A stretch of DNA of 38,721 bases, taken from assembly GCA_015060735.1 (NCBI GenBank), contig SUXX01000021.1, forward strand, positions 1 to 38,721, in the 5' to 3' direction. Below the pieces are notes generated by a model that saw nothing but the letters and a program-made list of their open reading frames with translations, ran no database searches and had not been told where the DNA came from. This document shows, piece by piece, positions 8,289 to 16,876 of the stretch. The first letter of the stretch is position 1. The number at the start of each line of letters is the position of its first letter. The position numbers and the translations under genes are program-made. The stretch is from Bacteroides sp. Its GTDB lineage: Bacteria > Bacteroidota > Bacteroidia > Bacteroidales > Bacteroidaceae.

Positions 8289-10610
8289 ATGATTCGAAAA
8301 ACACTCCGCCATTTTATCCTATGCACCTGCCTCGGATGGGGACTTGGAGCATGTACACCCGTTCAAACAGAACTTGGCAACTTACATGTCATCCCTCAAC
8401 CACAAGAAATCATACAAGACCTTCAAGCCCATCCTTTCATCATTCAAAAGAGCGTACAGATAGTCTATCCCGCTGATAATGAAAAGCTTTGTCAATCAGC
8501 TAACTTCCTTTCAGCTTCCATCCTTCAAGCTACAGGAATCCACCTGAATACGACCTCAAAAGAAATTAAGACCAAAGCCATCACCCTCGAGATTGACAAG
8601 AACCTGCCTCACTCAGAAGGATACTTGCTAGAAATTACCACCGACCATATCCAGTTGAAAGGTGGGAGCGAAGCCGGAGTGTTTTATGGCATACAAACAC
8701 TACTCAAAGCCATGCCTATGACCAAAAACCATCCGGCCATCCCGGCTATCCCCGTCGGAAAGGTCAATGACTATCCTCGTTTTGGTTATCGTGGATTCAT
8801 GCTTGATGTAGGTCGCCATTATTTCCCGATAGATTACATCAAGCAAGTGATTGATATGCTTGCCCTGCATAACATCAATTATTTCCATTGGCATCTCACC
8901 GAGGATCAAGGCTGGAGAATCGAAATCAAAAAATATCCCAAGCTGACGGAAATAGGCTCTATACGCCCTCGTACCTTACTGAGTTGGGACACGATGGAAT
9001 ACGACGAAACACCTCATAGCGGATTCTACACCCAGGAAGAAGCCAAGGAAATCGTAAAATATGCAGCCGATCGTTACATCACGGTTGTACCCGAAATAGA
9101 TATGCCCGGTCACATGATGGCTGCCCTTGTTGCTTATCCTGAGTTGGGATGCACGGGAGGGCCATACGAGATACCTACCCAATGGGGAGTCTTTCCCGAT
9201 GTACTTTGTGGAGGGAATGATAATACCCTTCAGTTCGCCAAAGATGTATTGAACGAAATCATGGATATTTTTCCTTCTCCATACATCCACATCGGTGGCG
9301 ATGAATGTCCGAAAGAGCATTGGATAAATTGCCCGAAATGTCAGGCTAAAATTCGTGAACTCGGATTAAAATCAACCGCTAAGCATAGCAAGGAAAACCA
9401 ATTACAAACCTATTTTATGGGGGAAGTAGGCAAACTTATCCAAGCACGCGGACGTAAAATGATGGGATGGGACGAAATGTTGGAAGGTGGATTGGCCAAG
9501 GATGCTACCATTATGTCGTGGACAAGTCCTCGCCCTGCCATTGAGGTGGTTCGCTCCAAACACGATGCCATCCTGACGCCCATCCAGTACTTATATTTCA
9601 GTAACCCTACCTACAATCGCATCAGAGGAGCCAAAAGCCTGGAGCGTGTCTACACCTTTGAGCCTGTTGCTAAAGAACTTACAGAAGCTGAAAGCAAGCA
9701 TGTTATCGGTACACAAGCCTGCTTATGGACGGAATGGACTCGCGATAGCCTGAAGGTGGAATGGCAAATCTTGCCACGTATGGCTGCTTTATCCGAAATT
9801 CAATGGACACTTCCGGAAAAGAAGAATTTCCATGACTTCCTGAAGCGTTTACCCAATCAGTTGGCCATTTATCAAGCAAAAGGATGGAACTATCGTCAAG
9901 ACATTTACGAGGTAGCCATCCACATCATCCCTTCACCGGAAGAGGGAAAAGCCAAAGTTGTTCTCCAAACATTCGATGATGCAGAAATACGCTACACCCT
10001 CAATGGCATCGAACCATCCGAGCAATCATTGCTTTATACCGACACCATTGCCATAGATGATAACGCCACGATTCAGGCCGTTGCCATCCGTTCGTTCGGC
10101 AAGAGTGAAGTCAGCAGGGAAGAAATCGTATTCAATGAAGCCACAATGAAACCCGTCACACTTCATACACCGACCCATCCATCCTATACCTTCACCGGTG
10201 AAACGATGCTGGCCGATGGGCTATACGGTGATTTGAATTACCAATCGGGGCGATGGCTAGGTTTTCATGGCGAGCATCTGAATGCAATCATCGACTTGAA
10301 AGAAACAAAAGAAATCTCTTCGGCTTTTATCAACACGCTATGGGTACCTCGCGATGACATCTTCGGCACTACCCAATTCACGGTAAAGGTTTCCGAAAAC
10401 GGCCATGACTTCCACCAAGTGGGCATGCAGAACATCCCCATCATTGGACAAGATACCCCACAACAGGTGAAACGAATAGAGATTGAGTTTGAAAAGGTAA
10501 CTGCTCGTTATGTACAACTGATTGCTCAGGTCACCCCCGAATTACCTCAATGGCACTCCCGACAGGGTGGAAAGGCTTTTCTTTTTGTTGACGAAATAGG
10601 CGTAAAATAA
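8289..10610 (+). CDS. GH20 beta-N-acetylhexosaminidase lipoprotein
   Basis: 773 residues. The signal peptide ends in the lipobox LGAC with Cys22, so the enzyme is a lipoprotein of the envelope. Domains in order: a GH20b-type N-domain (about 28-155), the GH20 TIM barrel (about 160-520) with RGFMLDVGRHY, HWHLTEDQGWR and the catalytic pair IGGDE (Asp338-Glu339), a chitobiase C-terminal-like segment (about 545-630), and a discoidin/F5-8-like region (about 640-773). Family members release terminal GlcNAc or GalNAc from glycans such as mucin or host N-glycans by substrate-assisted catalysis. It stands alone, without SusC/D partners. Its stop directly abuts the stop of the opposite-strand TSUP gene. 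Confidence 0.93.
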   Translation: MIRKTLRHFILCTCLGWGLGACTPVQTELGNLHVIPQPQEIIQDLQAHPFIIQKSVQIVYPADNEKLCQSANFLSASILQATGIHLNTTSKEIKTKAITLEIDKNLPHSEGYLLEITTDHIQLKGGSEAGVFYGIQTLLKAMPMTKNHPAIPAIPVGKVNDYPRFGYRGFMLDVGRHYFPIDYIKQVIDMLALHNINYFHWHLTEDQGWRIEIKKYPKLTEIGSIRPRTLLSWDTMEYDETPHSGFYTQEEAKEIVKYAADRYITVVPEIDMPGHMMAALVAYPELGCTGGPYEIPTQWGVFPDVLCGGNDNTLQFAKDVLNEIMDIFPSPYIHIGGDECPKEHWINCPKCQAKIRELGLKSTAKHSKENQLQTYFMGEVGKLIQARGRKMMGWDEMLEGGLAKDATIMSWTSPRPAIEVVRSKHDAILTPIQYLYFSNPTYNRIRGAKSLERVYTFEPVAKELTEAESKHVIGTQACLWTEWTRDSLKVEWQILPRMAALSEIQWTLPEKKNFHDFLKRLPNQLAIYQAKGWNYRQDIYEVAIHIIPSPEEGKAKVVLQTFDDAEIRYTLNGIEPSEQSLLYTDTIAIDDNATIQAVAIRSFGKSEVSREEIVFNEATMKPVTLHTPTHPSYTFTGETMLADGLYGDLNYQSGRWLGFHGEHLNAIIDLKETKEISSAFINTLWVPRDDIFGTTQFTVKVSENGHDFHQVGMQNIPIIGQDTPQQVKRIEIEFEKVTARYVQLIAQVTPELPQWHSRQGGKAFLFVDEIGVK

Positions 10611-11360
10611 TCACCCTATCAATTCCCAACAAATCTTCACGAAGAAGATAACCAGGACGATTACTATCACCGGCTTGACGAAGCCCGTTCCCTTGCTGGT
10701 GAAGTAATTTGCCCCAATGTAATTGCCGGCAATACCAAACACCGCAGCTACCAAAGCCAGTGGAAACCAAACGACACCATGCACCAGGAAAACCACCAAG
10801 GCCGCAAAGTTAGTAGATAGGTTAATCACCTTCGTTGTACCGGCAGCCTCATTCAGACTGACATGGGCAACCGCCGTGAGCAAAAGCATCAGAAAAGTAC
10901 CCGTACCCGGCCCATAAAATCCGTCGTATATACCAATAACCAAGGCTAATAACATGATAATCAGCACGGTTTTCCGTTCGGAGAAAGGAGCTTTATCGGA
11001 TTGCAAGGACTTCTTCCGAAGCACATAACAAGCCGTCAAAGGAAGAATAATGAGCATGATAATCTTGAATGCATCAGCCTCTACCAGTAAAGCCAATCGG
11101 GCCCCCAACCAAGACCCCAACAAAGCCGTTACTACCGCCGGAATCACTCGTTTCCAATGGATAAAACCACATCGGGCATAATGCCAAGTAGCCACCGTCG
11201 TTCCCAAACAGGCACTGAATTTATTCGTACCAATAGCAGCATGAGGAGGAAGCCCAGCAATCAGATAAGCCGGAAGAGAAATCAATCCTCCACCACCGGC
11301 AATGGCATCAATAAAGCCCGCTAAGAACACCAGCGGACAAACAATCAAGTATTCTATCAT
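10611..11360 (-). CDS. TSUP (TauE/SafE) family membrane permease
   Basis: 249 residues from the ATG at 11360, chosen because AAGGAAT lies just before it; an in-frame ATG at 11384 would add eight charged residues. The protein is hydrophobic throughout with about seven or eight membrane spans. GFIDAIAGGGGLISLPAYL at the N-terminus and the repeat-like GFYGPGTGTFLMLLLTAV halfway are the two TSUP half-repeats. TSUP proteins carry sulfite, sulfoacetate, taurine-derived or other organic anions across the inner membrane; the substrate is not predictable here. Its promoter appears to overlap that of the divergent YigZ gene. Confidence 0.87.
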   Translation of the reverse strand: MIEYLIVCPLVFLAGFIDAIAGGGGLISLPAYLIAGLPPHAAIGTNKFSACLGTTVATWHYARCGFIHWKRVIPAVVTALLGSWLGARLALLVEADAFKIIMLIILPLTACYVLRKKSLQSDKAPFSERKTVLIIMLLALVIGIYDGFYGPGTGTFLMLLLTAVAHVSLNEAAGTTKVINLSTNFAALVVFLVHGVVWFPLALVAAVFGIAGNYIGANYFTSKGTGFVKPVIVIVLVIFFVKICWELIG

Positions 11361-11381
11361 TATTCCTTTTTTAGATTTGTG

Positions 11382-11389
11382 CAAAATTA
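11382..11389 (-). promoter_or_regulatory. -7 box for the TSUP gene (TAATTTTG on the minus strand)
   Basis: CAAAATTA on the plus strand reads TAATTTTG on the minus strand, a perfect TAnnTTTG, 21 bases before the TSUP ATG. It lies 13 bases from the divergent -7 box at 11403. Confidence 0.5.
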
Positions 11390-11402
11390 CTCATTTTATT
11401 CG

Positions 11403-11410
11403 TACCTTTG
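11403..11410 (+). promoter_or_regulatory. -7 box for the YigZ-family gene (TACCTTTG)
   Basis: TACCTTTG is a perfect TAnnTTTG, 24 bases before the ATG at 11435. No good -33 element was found at the usual 19-21 base distance. Confidence 0.55.
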
Positions 11411-11434
11411 CACATTATTGAAAGAATTTTACGA

Positions 11435-12046
11435 ATGACACACGAAGATACCTATAAAACCATCACCGCCTTGTCCGAAGGCATCTACACCGAAAAGCGT
11501 AGTAAGTTCATCGCCATAGCCATCCCAGTGCGTACGCTAGACGAAGTGAAACAACATCTGGAAGTCTATCAGAAGAAGTATTATGATGCCCGCCACGTGT
11601 GCTATGCCTACATGTTAGGACACGAACGCCTTAATTTCCGTGCTAACGACAATGGCGAGCCATCGGGTACGGCCGGCAAACCTATCCTCGGCCAAATCAA
11701 TTCCAACGAACTGACCGACATCTTGATTATTGTTGTCCGCTATTTCGGTGGCATCAAGTTAGGCACTAGTGGATTGATTGTAGCCTATAAAGCTGCTGCT
11801 TCCGAGGCCATCTCCAATGCCACTATCATCGAAAAGACAGTAGATGATGATATCTATTTCGCCTTCGAATACCCTTTCATGAACGATGTAATGCGTATTG
11901 TGAAAGAAGAGGAACCCGAAATCTTGGAGCAAGCCTACGACATGGATTGCCTCATGCGTCTTCGTATTCGTCGCTCCATGATGCCCAAACTCCGTGCCCG
12001 ATTGGAAAAAGTAGAAACCCTCCGCTTCCTTGAAGAAGACGAATAA
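11435..12046 (+). CDS. IMPACT/YigZ family protein
   Basis: 203 residues from ATG 11435; the frame extends upstream only through a TTG that falls inside the -7 box. The first about 120 residues form the UPF0029/IMPACT domain with KRSKFIAIA, the strictly conserved DNGEPSGTAGKPIL and RYFGGIKLGTSGLI; the rest is the ferredoxin-like DUF1949 domain (YPFMNDVMRIVKEEE onward). Eukaryotic IMPACT regulates the GCN1-GCN2 translation stress path; the bacterial protein binds nucleic acid and its role is unsettled. A repeat/hairpin cluster begins two bases after the stop. Confidence 0.92.
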   Translation: MTHEDTYKTITALSEGIYTEKRSKFIAIAIPVRTLDEVKQHLEVYQKKYYDARHVCYAYMLGHERLNFRANDNGEPSGTAGKPILGQINSNELTDILIIVVRYFGGIKLGTSGLIVAYKAAASEAISNATIIEKTVDDDIYFAFEYPFMNDVMRIVKEEEPEILEQAYDMDCLMRLRIRRSMMPKLRARLEKVETLRFLEEDE

Positions 12047-12047
12047 T

Positions 12048-12081
12048 CTTCTAGCATGACGAACCTCCGTCATGCTAGAAG
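12048..12081. terminator. Perfect 14-bp hairpin between yigZ and uvrB
   Basis: CTTCTAGCATGACG (12048-12061) pairs perfectly with CGTCATGCTAGAAG (12068-12081) around a six-base loop. It lies between convergent genes and could end transcription from both sides, though no long T-tract follows. Confidence 0.55.
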
Positions 12082-12127
12082 GCCAACCTCCGTCATGCTA
12101 GAAGACCGAGCGTGGTCATGCTAGAAG
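12062..12127 (+). repeat. Three 23-bp tandem units containing GTCATGCTAGAAG
   Basis: GTCATGCTAGAAG begins at 12069, 12092 and 12115, an exact 23-base period. The first two units share AACCTCC before the core; the third diverges in its first part. Each core can pair with the single inverted copy at 12048, so three alternative hairpins are possible. Confidence 0.8.
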
Positions 12128-12149
12128 ACATCCGAGTGCTTTCGCAAAT

Positions 12150-14183
12150 TCACCCCCAACGCTCTTTTAACATATCTTCCAAACGAAGCAATTCGTCGCG
12201 GTATTGGGCGGCTTCGATAAATTCGAGTTTCTTGGCGGCCTCCTGCATTTGCTTGCGAGCACGTTCGATGGCTTTTTCCATCTGTGGCTTAGTCATATAT
12301 TGAACAATCGGGTCGGCAGCTATACTAACTTTTTCCGGCTCAATATAAGCTTTCGATACCTTACCCATTGTTTCTTCCTTATCGGCACCGGCACCCAACA
12401 AGGCATTACTGAAGGCTTTCTTGATTTGTTTAGGTGTGATGCCATTCGCCTCGTTGTAAGCCAATTGTTTCTCGCGTCGACGATTGGTCTCGTCGATGGT
12501 TTTCTGCATGCTTTCGGTGATGCGGTCGGCATACATGATGACCTTACCATTGACATTTCGGGCAGCACGACCGGCCGTCTGAGTGAGTGAACGATGAGAA
12601 CGAAGGAAACCTTCTTTATCAGCATCGAGGATAGCCACAAGCGAAACCTCGGGTAAGTCCAAGCCTTCGCGTAAAAGATTTACACCTATAAGAACATCGT
12701 ATATGCCTTGGCGAAGGTCGTCCATAATCTTCACCCGTTCGAGGGTATCTACATCGCTATGAATGTAATTGCATCGAACATCGTGACGCAAAAGAAAATC
12801 GGTCAGTTCTTCAGCCATACGTTTGGTAAGGGTGGTGATGAGAACTCGCTCTTCACGCTCAATGCGTTGCTGAATTTCCTCCATCAAATCGTCTATCTGA
12901 TTCATGCTGGGACGAACTTCGATTATGGGGTCGAGCAATCCCGTAGGACGGATAACTTGCTCGACTACAATGCCTTCACTCTGCATCAACTCATAATCGG
13001 CGGGGGTGGCACTGACATAAATGACTTGCTTGGCCAACTCTTGAAATTCATCGAACTTCAAGGGGCGATTGTCAAAAGCCGACTCCATACGGAAGCCGTA
13101 TTGCACCAGGTTCGTCTTGCGAGCACGGTCGCCCCCAAACATGGCATGAATCTGAGGCACACTGACGTGGCTTTCGTCAATCACTATCAAGAAATCATCG
13201 GGAAAGAAGTCGAGCAGGCAATAGGGTCGCGTACCGGCTTCACGTCCGTCGAAGTAACGCGAATAGTTCTCGATGCCTGAGCAATGTCCTAACTCGCGAA
13301 TCATTTCCATATCGTATGTAACACGTTCGTAAAGGCGTTTTGCCTCAAACGGCTTCCCGTTTTCCTCAAAACGTGCTACCTCTTTGGTTAAATCGTCTTC
13401 TATCTGATGGATGGCTCGAAGCTGGCTTTCCTTAGTAGTCATGAAGAGGTTGGCGGGATATATCTTGTATTCCTCGAATTGACCAAGACGAACTCCCGAA
13501 ATGGGGTCAACTTCCTCGATGGCATCAATCTCGTCATCCCAAAACATAACCCGAAGCAAGTTATCACTATAAGCCAAATAGATGTCCACCGTATCACCTT
13601 TCACACGGAAGTTACCACGATTCAAGTCCAAGTCATTGCGAACATAAAGACTATCCACCAACCGGCGAAGGAAAACATTTCTATCCAGCAATTTACCCCG
13701 TTTGATCTCAATCACATTATTATAGAAGTCGGCCGGATTACCCATACCATAGATGCACGATACGGATGAAACCACCACCACATCTTTGCGTCCGGAGAGT
13801 AGGGCAGAAGTAGCAGCCAATCTAAGCTTATCAATCTCGTCATTAATGGCCAAGTCCTTTTCTATATAGGTATCGGTCGATGGGATATAAGCCTCCGGCT
13901 GGTAATAATCATAGTAAGACACGTAATATTCTACGGCATTATTCGGGAAAAAACTCTTGAACTCACCATAAAGTTGGGCAGCCAAGGTCTTATTGTGACT
14001 CAGAATCAATGTCGGTTTATTGATGTTCTTGATGACATTCGCTATGGTAAATGTCTTTCCCGAACCGGTCACCCCCAACAATGTCTGGGCCGGAACTCCC
14101 TGAAGAATCCCTTCCGTCAATTGAGCAATGGCCTCCGGCTGGTCGCCCGTAGGCTGATAATCAGAAATCAATTCAAAATCCAT
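12150..14183 (-). CDS. uvrB: Excinuclease ABC subunit B
   Basis: 677 residues from the ATG at 14183 (MDFELISDYQPTGDQPEAIA, the usual UvrB start; a further in-frame ATG at 14210 adds nine untypical residues). UvrB is the damage-verifying helicase-like subunit of nucleotide excision repair and works with UvrA and UvrC. Seen: Walker A GVTGSGKT, the beta-hairpin YYDYYQPEAYIPSTDTYIEKD-type region that clamps DNA, Walker B DESH, GVNLLREGLDLPEVSLVAI, and a C-terminal UVR motif (AAKKLEFIEAAQYRDEL) that contacts UvrC. Full length. It is transcribed away from bamD; its partner uvrA lies about 5 kb to the right but is not in the same operon. Confidence 0.97.
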   Translation of the reverse strand: MDFELISDYQPTGDQPEAIAQLTEGILQGVPAQTLLGVTGSGKTFTIANVIKNINKPTLILSHNKTLAAQLYGEFKSFFPNNAVEYYVSYYDYYQPEAYIPSTDTYIEKDLAINDEIDKLRLAATSALLSGRKDVVVVSSVSCIYGMGNPADFYNNVIEIKRGKLLDRNVFLRRLVDSLYVRNDLDLNRGNFRVKGDTVDIYLAYSDNLLRVMFWDDEIDAIEEVDPISGVRLGQFEEYKIYPANLFMTTKESQLRAIHQIEDDLTKEVARFEENGKPFEAKRLYERVTYDMEMIRELGHCSGIENYSRYFDGREAGTRPYCLLDFFPDDFLIVIDESHVSVPQIHAMFGGDRARKTNLVQYGFRMESAFDNRPLKFDEFQELAKQVIYVSATPADYELMQSEGIVVEQVIRPTGLLDPIIEVRPSMNQIDDLMEEIQQRIEREERVLITTLTKRMAEELTDFLLRHDVRCNYIHSDVDTLERVKIMDDLRQGIYDVLIGVNLLREGLDLPEVSLVAILDADKEGFLRSHRSLTQTAGRAARNVNGKVIMYADRITESMQKTIDETNRRREKQLAYNEANGITPKQIKKAFSNALLGAGADKEETMGKVSKAYIEPEKVSIAADPIVQYMTKPQMEKAIERARKQMQEAAKKLEFIEAAQYRDELLRLEDMLKERWG

Positions 14184-14300
14184 CGTTTCACATTTAGAAA
14201 ATACGGCCATAAAAGTAACTAATTTCCCTCAAAAGACCTCTATCGGAAGGTATTAATCTCATTTTTATTGACTTTTTAGTATTAAAAAACATATTGGCTG

Positions 14301-14331
14301 TTGTATTATTCGGTGGAAAGGCGTAAATTTG
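14301..14331 (+). promoter_or_regulatory. bamD promoter (TTG, 20-bp spacer, TAAATTTG)
   Basis: TTG at 14301-14303 and a perfect -7 box TAAATTTG at 14324-14331 are separated by 20 bases. The bamD ATG is 20 bases downstream. Confidence 0.65.
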
Positions 14332-14350
14332 CACAATTATTTTGAATAAG

Positions 14351-15199
14351 ATGAAAAAGTATATCGCTATAACACTTTTATTGGGTGCATTTCTTTCCTC
14401 TTGCGGTGAATATAACAAGGTAATGAAGAGCACTGACTATGAATATCGGTACGAAGCTGCTAAAAGTTACTTCGGTAATGGAGAGCACAACAAGGCTGCT
14501 ACTATTCTGGAAGAACTGATTACCATATTGAAAGGTACAAACAATGCCGAAGAATCACTTTACATGTTGGCCATGTGTTATTACAACATGAAAGATTATG
14601 TAACGGCTTCGCACTATTTCAGCAACTATTACAACACTTATCCCAGTGGAAAATTCACGGAACTTGCCCGATTCCACTCCGGAAAAGCGTTGTTCTTGGA
14701 TACTCCTGAACCTCGTTTGGACCAATCAAGTACGTATAGTGCCATTCAGGAACTTCAGGTCTATATGGAATATTTCCCTGGAAGCAAACGCAATACAGAG
14801 GCACAACTGATGATATTTTCTTTGCAAGACAAATTGGTTGAAAAAGAATATCTGACCGCTAAATTGTATTACGACCTGGGAACCTACACCGGTAATGCAT
14901 CCTATACAGCTGATATGCAAATCAATGGTAACAACTTTCTGGCATGCATTACTACCGCACAAAACCTTCTGAAGGATTATCCTTATACCAGTATGCGTGA
15001 AGAAATCTCCATTCTCTTACTCAGAGCCAAACATAAACTGGGAAGCGAAAGTGTGCTGGAGAAAAAAGAAGAACGTATGCGTGAAGCCATCGACGAATAC
15101 TATTCCTTCAAGAATGAATTCCCTGAAAGCAAGTATATGAAGGAAGTGGAAAACATCTACAAAGATGCTAGCAAGTATGTAAAAGAATTAAATGACTAA
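14351..15199 (+). CDS. bamD: Outer membrane assembly lipoprotein BamD
   Basis: 282 residues from ATG 14351. The signal peptide ends in the lipobox LSSC (Cys18), so it is lipid-anchored. The rest is made of tetratricopeptide-like helical repeats, seen in blocks such as YRYEAAKSYFGNGEHNKAAT, YMLAMCYYNMKDYVTASHYF and FKNEFPESKYMKEVENI, typical of BamD/YfiO. BamD acts with BamA to fold and insert outer membrane barrels and is normally essential. The gene is followed by rpoZ (16 bases) and DUF4293, an order commonly kept in Bacteroides. Confidence 0.93.
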   Translation: MKKYIAITLLLGAFLSSCGEYNKVMKSTDYEYRYEAAKSYFGNGEHNKAATILEELITILKGTNNAEESLYMLAMCYYNMKDYVTASHYFSNYYNTYPSGKFTELARFHSGKALFLDTPEPRLDQSSTYSAIQELQVYMEYFPGSKRNTEAQLMIFSLQDKLVEKEYLTAKLYYDLGTYTGNASYTADMQINGNNFLACITTAQNLLKDYPYTSMREEISILLLRAKHKLGSESVLEKKEERMREAIDEYYSFKNEFPESKYMKEVENIYKDASKYVKELND

Positions 15200-15215
15200 A
15201 ATATAAATAAGTATT

Positions 15216-15551
15216 ATGGACTACAAAAAGACCAACGCTCCGACAAACACCATTACCCGCAACATGATGGATTTGTGTGAAGATACGGGCAATGTATACG
15301 AAACCGTAGCTATCATTGGCAAACGTGCCAACCAAATTGGTGCTGAAATGAAGAGTGACCTCTCCAAGAAATTGCAGGAGTTCGCTTCATACAATGACAA
15401 CCTGGAAGAAGTCTTTGAAAACAGAGAACAGATTGAAATCTCTCGTTATTACGAAAAATTACCGAAACCAACCTTGATTGCCACTCAGGAATACATGGAA
15501 GGTAAAGTATATCATCGTAATCCGGCAAAGGAAAAAGAAAAACTTCAGTAA
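15216..15551 (+). CDS. rpoZ: RNA polymerase omega subunit (Bacteroidetes type)
   Basis: 111 residues. MDYKKTNAPTNTITRNMMDL, then YETVAIIGKRANQIGAEMK and FENREQIEISRYYEKLPKPT, match the Bacteroidetes form of omega, a small subunit that helps assemble and stabilise RNA polymerase by binding beta-prime. The IGKRANQI helix corresponds to the conserved VxxRAxQL region of other omegas. It is in an operon-like arrangement behind bamD; a REP-like palindrome lies between it and the next gene. Confidence 0.9.
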   Translation: MDYKKTNAPTNTITRNMMDLCEDTGNVYETVAIIGKRANQIGAEMKSDLSKKLQEFASYNDNLEEVFENREQIEISRYYEKLPKPTLIATQEYMEGKVYHRNPAKEKEKLQ

Positions 15552-15574
15552 AACATTTGCTTTTGCTAACTAAG

Positions 15575-15653
15575 GTGTCATCCTGAGCATAGCGAAGGTT
15601 CTGAAAACAATCACTTTATGCTATCAGATTCTTCACTCCGTTCAGAATGACAC
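15575..15653. repeat. Complete REP-like palindromic element, copy 1
   Basis: The left arm (15576-15604, starting TGTCATCCTGAGCATAGCGA) is an imperfect reverse complement of the right arm (15624-15652, ending TTCAGAATGACA); the central loop reads AAACAATCACTTTATGCTA. Same family as 33263 and 33935. It sits between two co-directional genes. Confidence 0.85.
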
Positions 15654-15687
15654 AATTTTTTTAACCAAAACAAAAATCAACTATATT

Positions 15688-16137
15688 ATGATTCAGCGTA
15701 TACAATCCCTCTACCTCCTGGTAGTAACTATTTTATCGGTTATATGTATGTGTAGCCCGGTAGGTTCCATTATTGCCGGCACTCATGAGATTTCAGAGTT
15801 TTCTAATTTGTGCATTACTTTGTCCGATGGCACAAAAGATTATGCACCCTGGGCCTTGTTTGCCATCTTGTTAGTGATTGCCGCCCTTTCATTCGGAACC
15901 ATTTTTCTTTTCAAGAAACGCATGTTGCAAATCCGTCTGACCATTTTCAGTAGCGTCATGATTATCGGATATTACATTACGTTAATTGCTTTCATCCTAA
16001 TGCTGGCCGATGATGCATCGTTCACTCCCTCTTGGACAATCTGCCTTCCTTTCGTATCACTTGTCCTGAACTGGCTTGCCATCCGTGGCATCGGTGCCGA
16101 TGAAGCTTTGGTCAAAGCATACGACCGATTGAGATAA
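15688..16137 (+). CDS. DUF4293 family membrane protein
   Basis: 149 residues with four predicted membrane spans (about 5-25, 52-72, 83-105 and 112-135) and short loops. It matches DUF4293, a Bacteroidetes family of unknown function usually found downstream of bamD and rpoZ. No catalytic motif is visible. The stop codon overlaps the first bases of a long palindromic terminator. Confidence 0.82.
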   Translation: MIQRIQSLYLLVVTILSVICMCSPVGSIIAGTHEISEFSNLCITLSDGTKDYAPWALFAILLVIAALSFGTIFLFKKRMLQIRLTIFSSVMIIGYYITLIAFILMLADDASFTPSWTICLPFVSLVLNWLAIRGIGADEALVKAYDRLR

Positions 16138-16174
16138 AATAAAGAAGGGAGGTTTAAACCTCCCTTCTTTATTT
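16137..16174. terminator. Perfect 38-bp palindrome, bidirectional terminator
   Basis: The two 19-base arms (16137-16155 and 16156-16174) are exact reverse complements centred on TTTAAA. A GC-rich GGGAGG/CCTCCC stem flanked by A-rich and T-rich sides makes a terminator readable in both directions. It overlaps the stop codons of both convergent genes. Confidence 0.85.
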
Positions 16175-16876
16175 GGTAATATCAAACAAATACGTCAATC
16201 GAATTCCCATGTACGAATGACCTGACCGGCCAAATTCGTCTTTCTTGCTACTTCCCCAGAAATCAGCTAGTCCATAATAGTAACGACCTTCCAACAAGAA
16301 ATGTCCTACACCGGTACTCAACTCCAAACCGGCACCACCCAAGATACCATAATCAAACTTGTTCTCTACCATCTTTCCATATTGCTGAACAATGCCATTC
16401 GGACGATATGAAGTGTCCCAGTTTTCGCTCATATCCTCGCTCTCACTTAAAAAGAAGCTGAATTGGGGCCCTGCATTTACAAAGAACTTCACCCCTTTAT
16501 CTAGAGCATCCTTTCCAAAAGACAAATGAGCCAACAACGGAATTTCCACGTAATTCATGGTACGTTCATAGGTATTTTCCGTACCATCCTCTATATTTTC
16601 ATTCCATCCTCTCTGCACGTAGTTCACTTCGGCTTGAATACCACACATCATCTTGAAATACTTCTCTGACATGTAACGAACCGTCAGCCCCATAGCCATT
16701 CCGTTTTTAGACTTTTGCTTGATGCTAGGTTCAAAACTGACCTTGCTCATATTCATACCACCGTTCACCCCGATGGACCAATTGTTACGTGGTTCGCCTA
16801 CTTGCGACATGGCCGGCATAACAAACATGCAGGCCAATATCCAAAGAACGATTGATTTATATCCTTTCATTTTCAT
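16169..16876 (-). CDS. PorT-like outer membrane beta-barrel protein
   Basis: 235 residues. A signal peptide (SIVLWILACMFVMPAMSQ) is followed by alternating aromatic/polar strands beginning NNWSIGVNGGMNMSKVSF and ending MGIRLTYLFDITK, with a terminal aromatic-rich strand; this is the PorT/OmpW-like small barrel pattern of Bacteroidetes. The start ATG overlaps the upstream stop as ATGA (16876-16873), so translation is probably coupled to the LysM/binding protein. In gliding Bacteroidetes PorT belongs to type IX secretion, but many paralogues have other roles, and nothing else here supports type IX secretion. Confidence 0.78.
   Translation of the reverse strand: MKMKGYKSIVLWILACMFVMPAMSQVGEPRNNWSIGVNGGMNMSKVSFEPSIKQKSKNGMAMGLTVRYMSEKYFKMMCGIQAEVNYVQRGWNENIEDGTENTYERTMNYVEIPLLAHLSFGKDALDKGVKFFVNAGPQFSFFLSESEDMSENWDTSYRPNGIVQQYGKMVENKFDYGILGGAGLELSTGVGHFLLEGRYYYGLADFWGSSKKDEFGRSGHSYMGIRLTYLFDITK

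Noticed and set aside
641..10610. Polysaccharide utilisation locus from the acetylesterase and GH20 enzymes
   Set aside because: The two are 7 kb apart with housekeeping genes between, and no SusC/SusD pair is present.
12112..12303. Short plus-strand frame starting in the tandem repeat
   Set aside because: It overlaps the 3' end of uvrB in antisense and shows no recognisable protein pattern.
16169..16876. Type IX secretion gene from the PorT-like barrel
   Set aside because: No other type IX component or C-terminal sorting domain is in the window; small barrels of this type are common.
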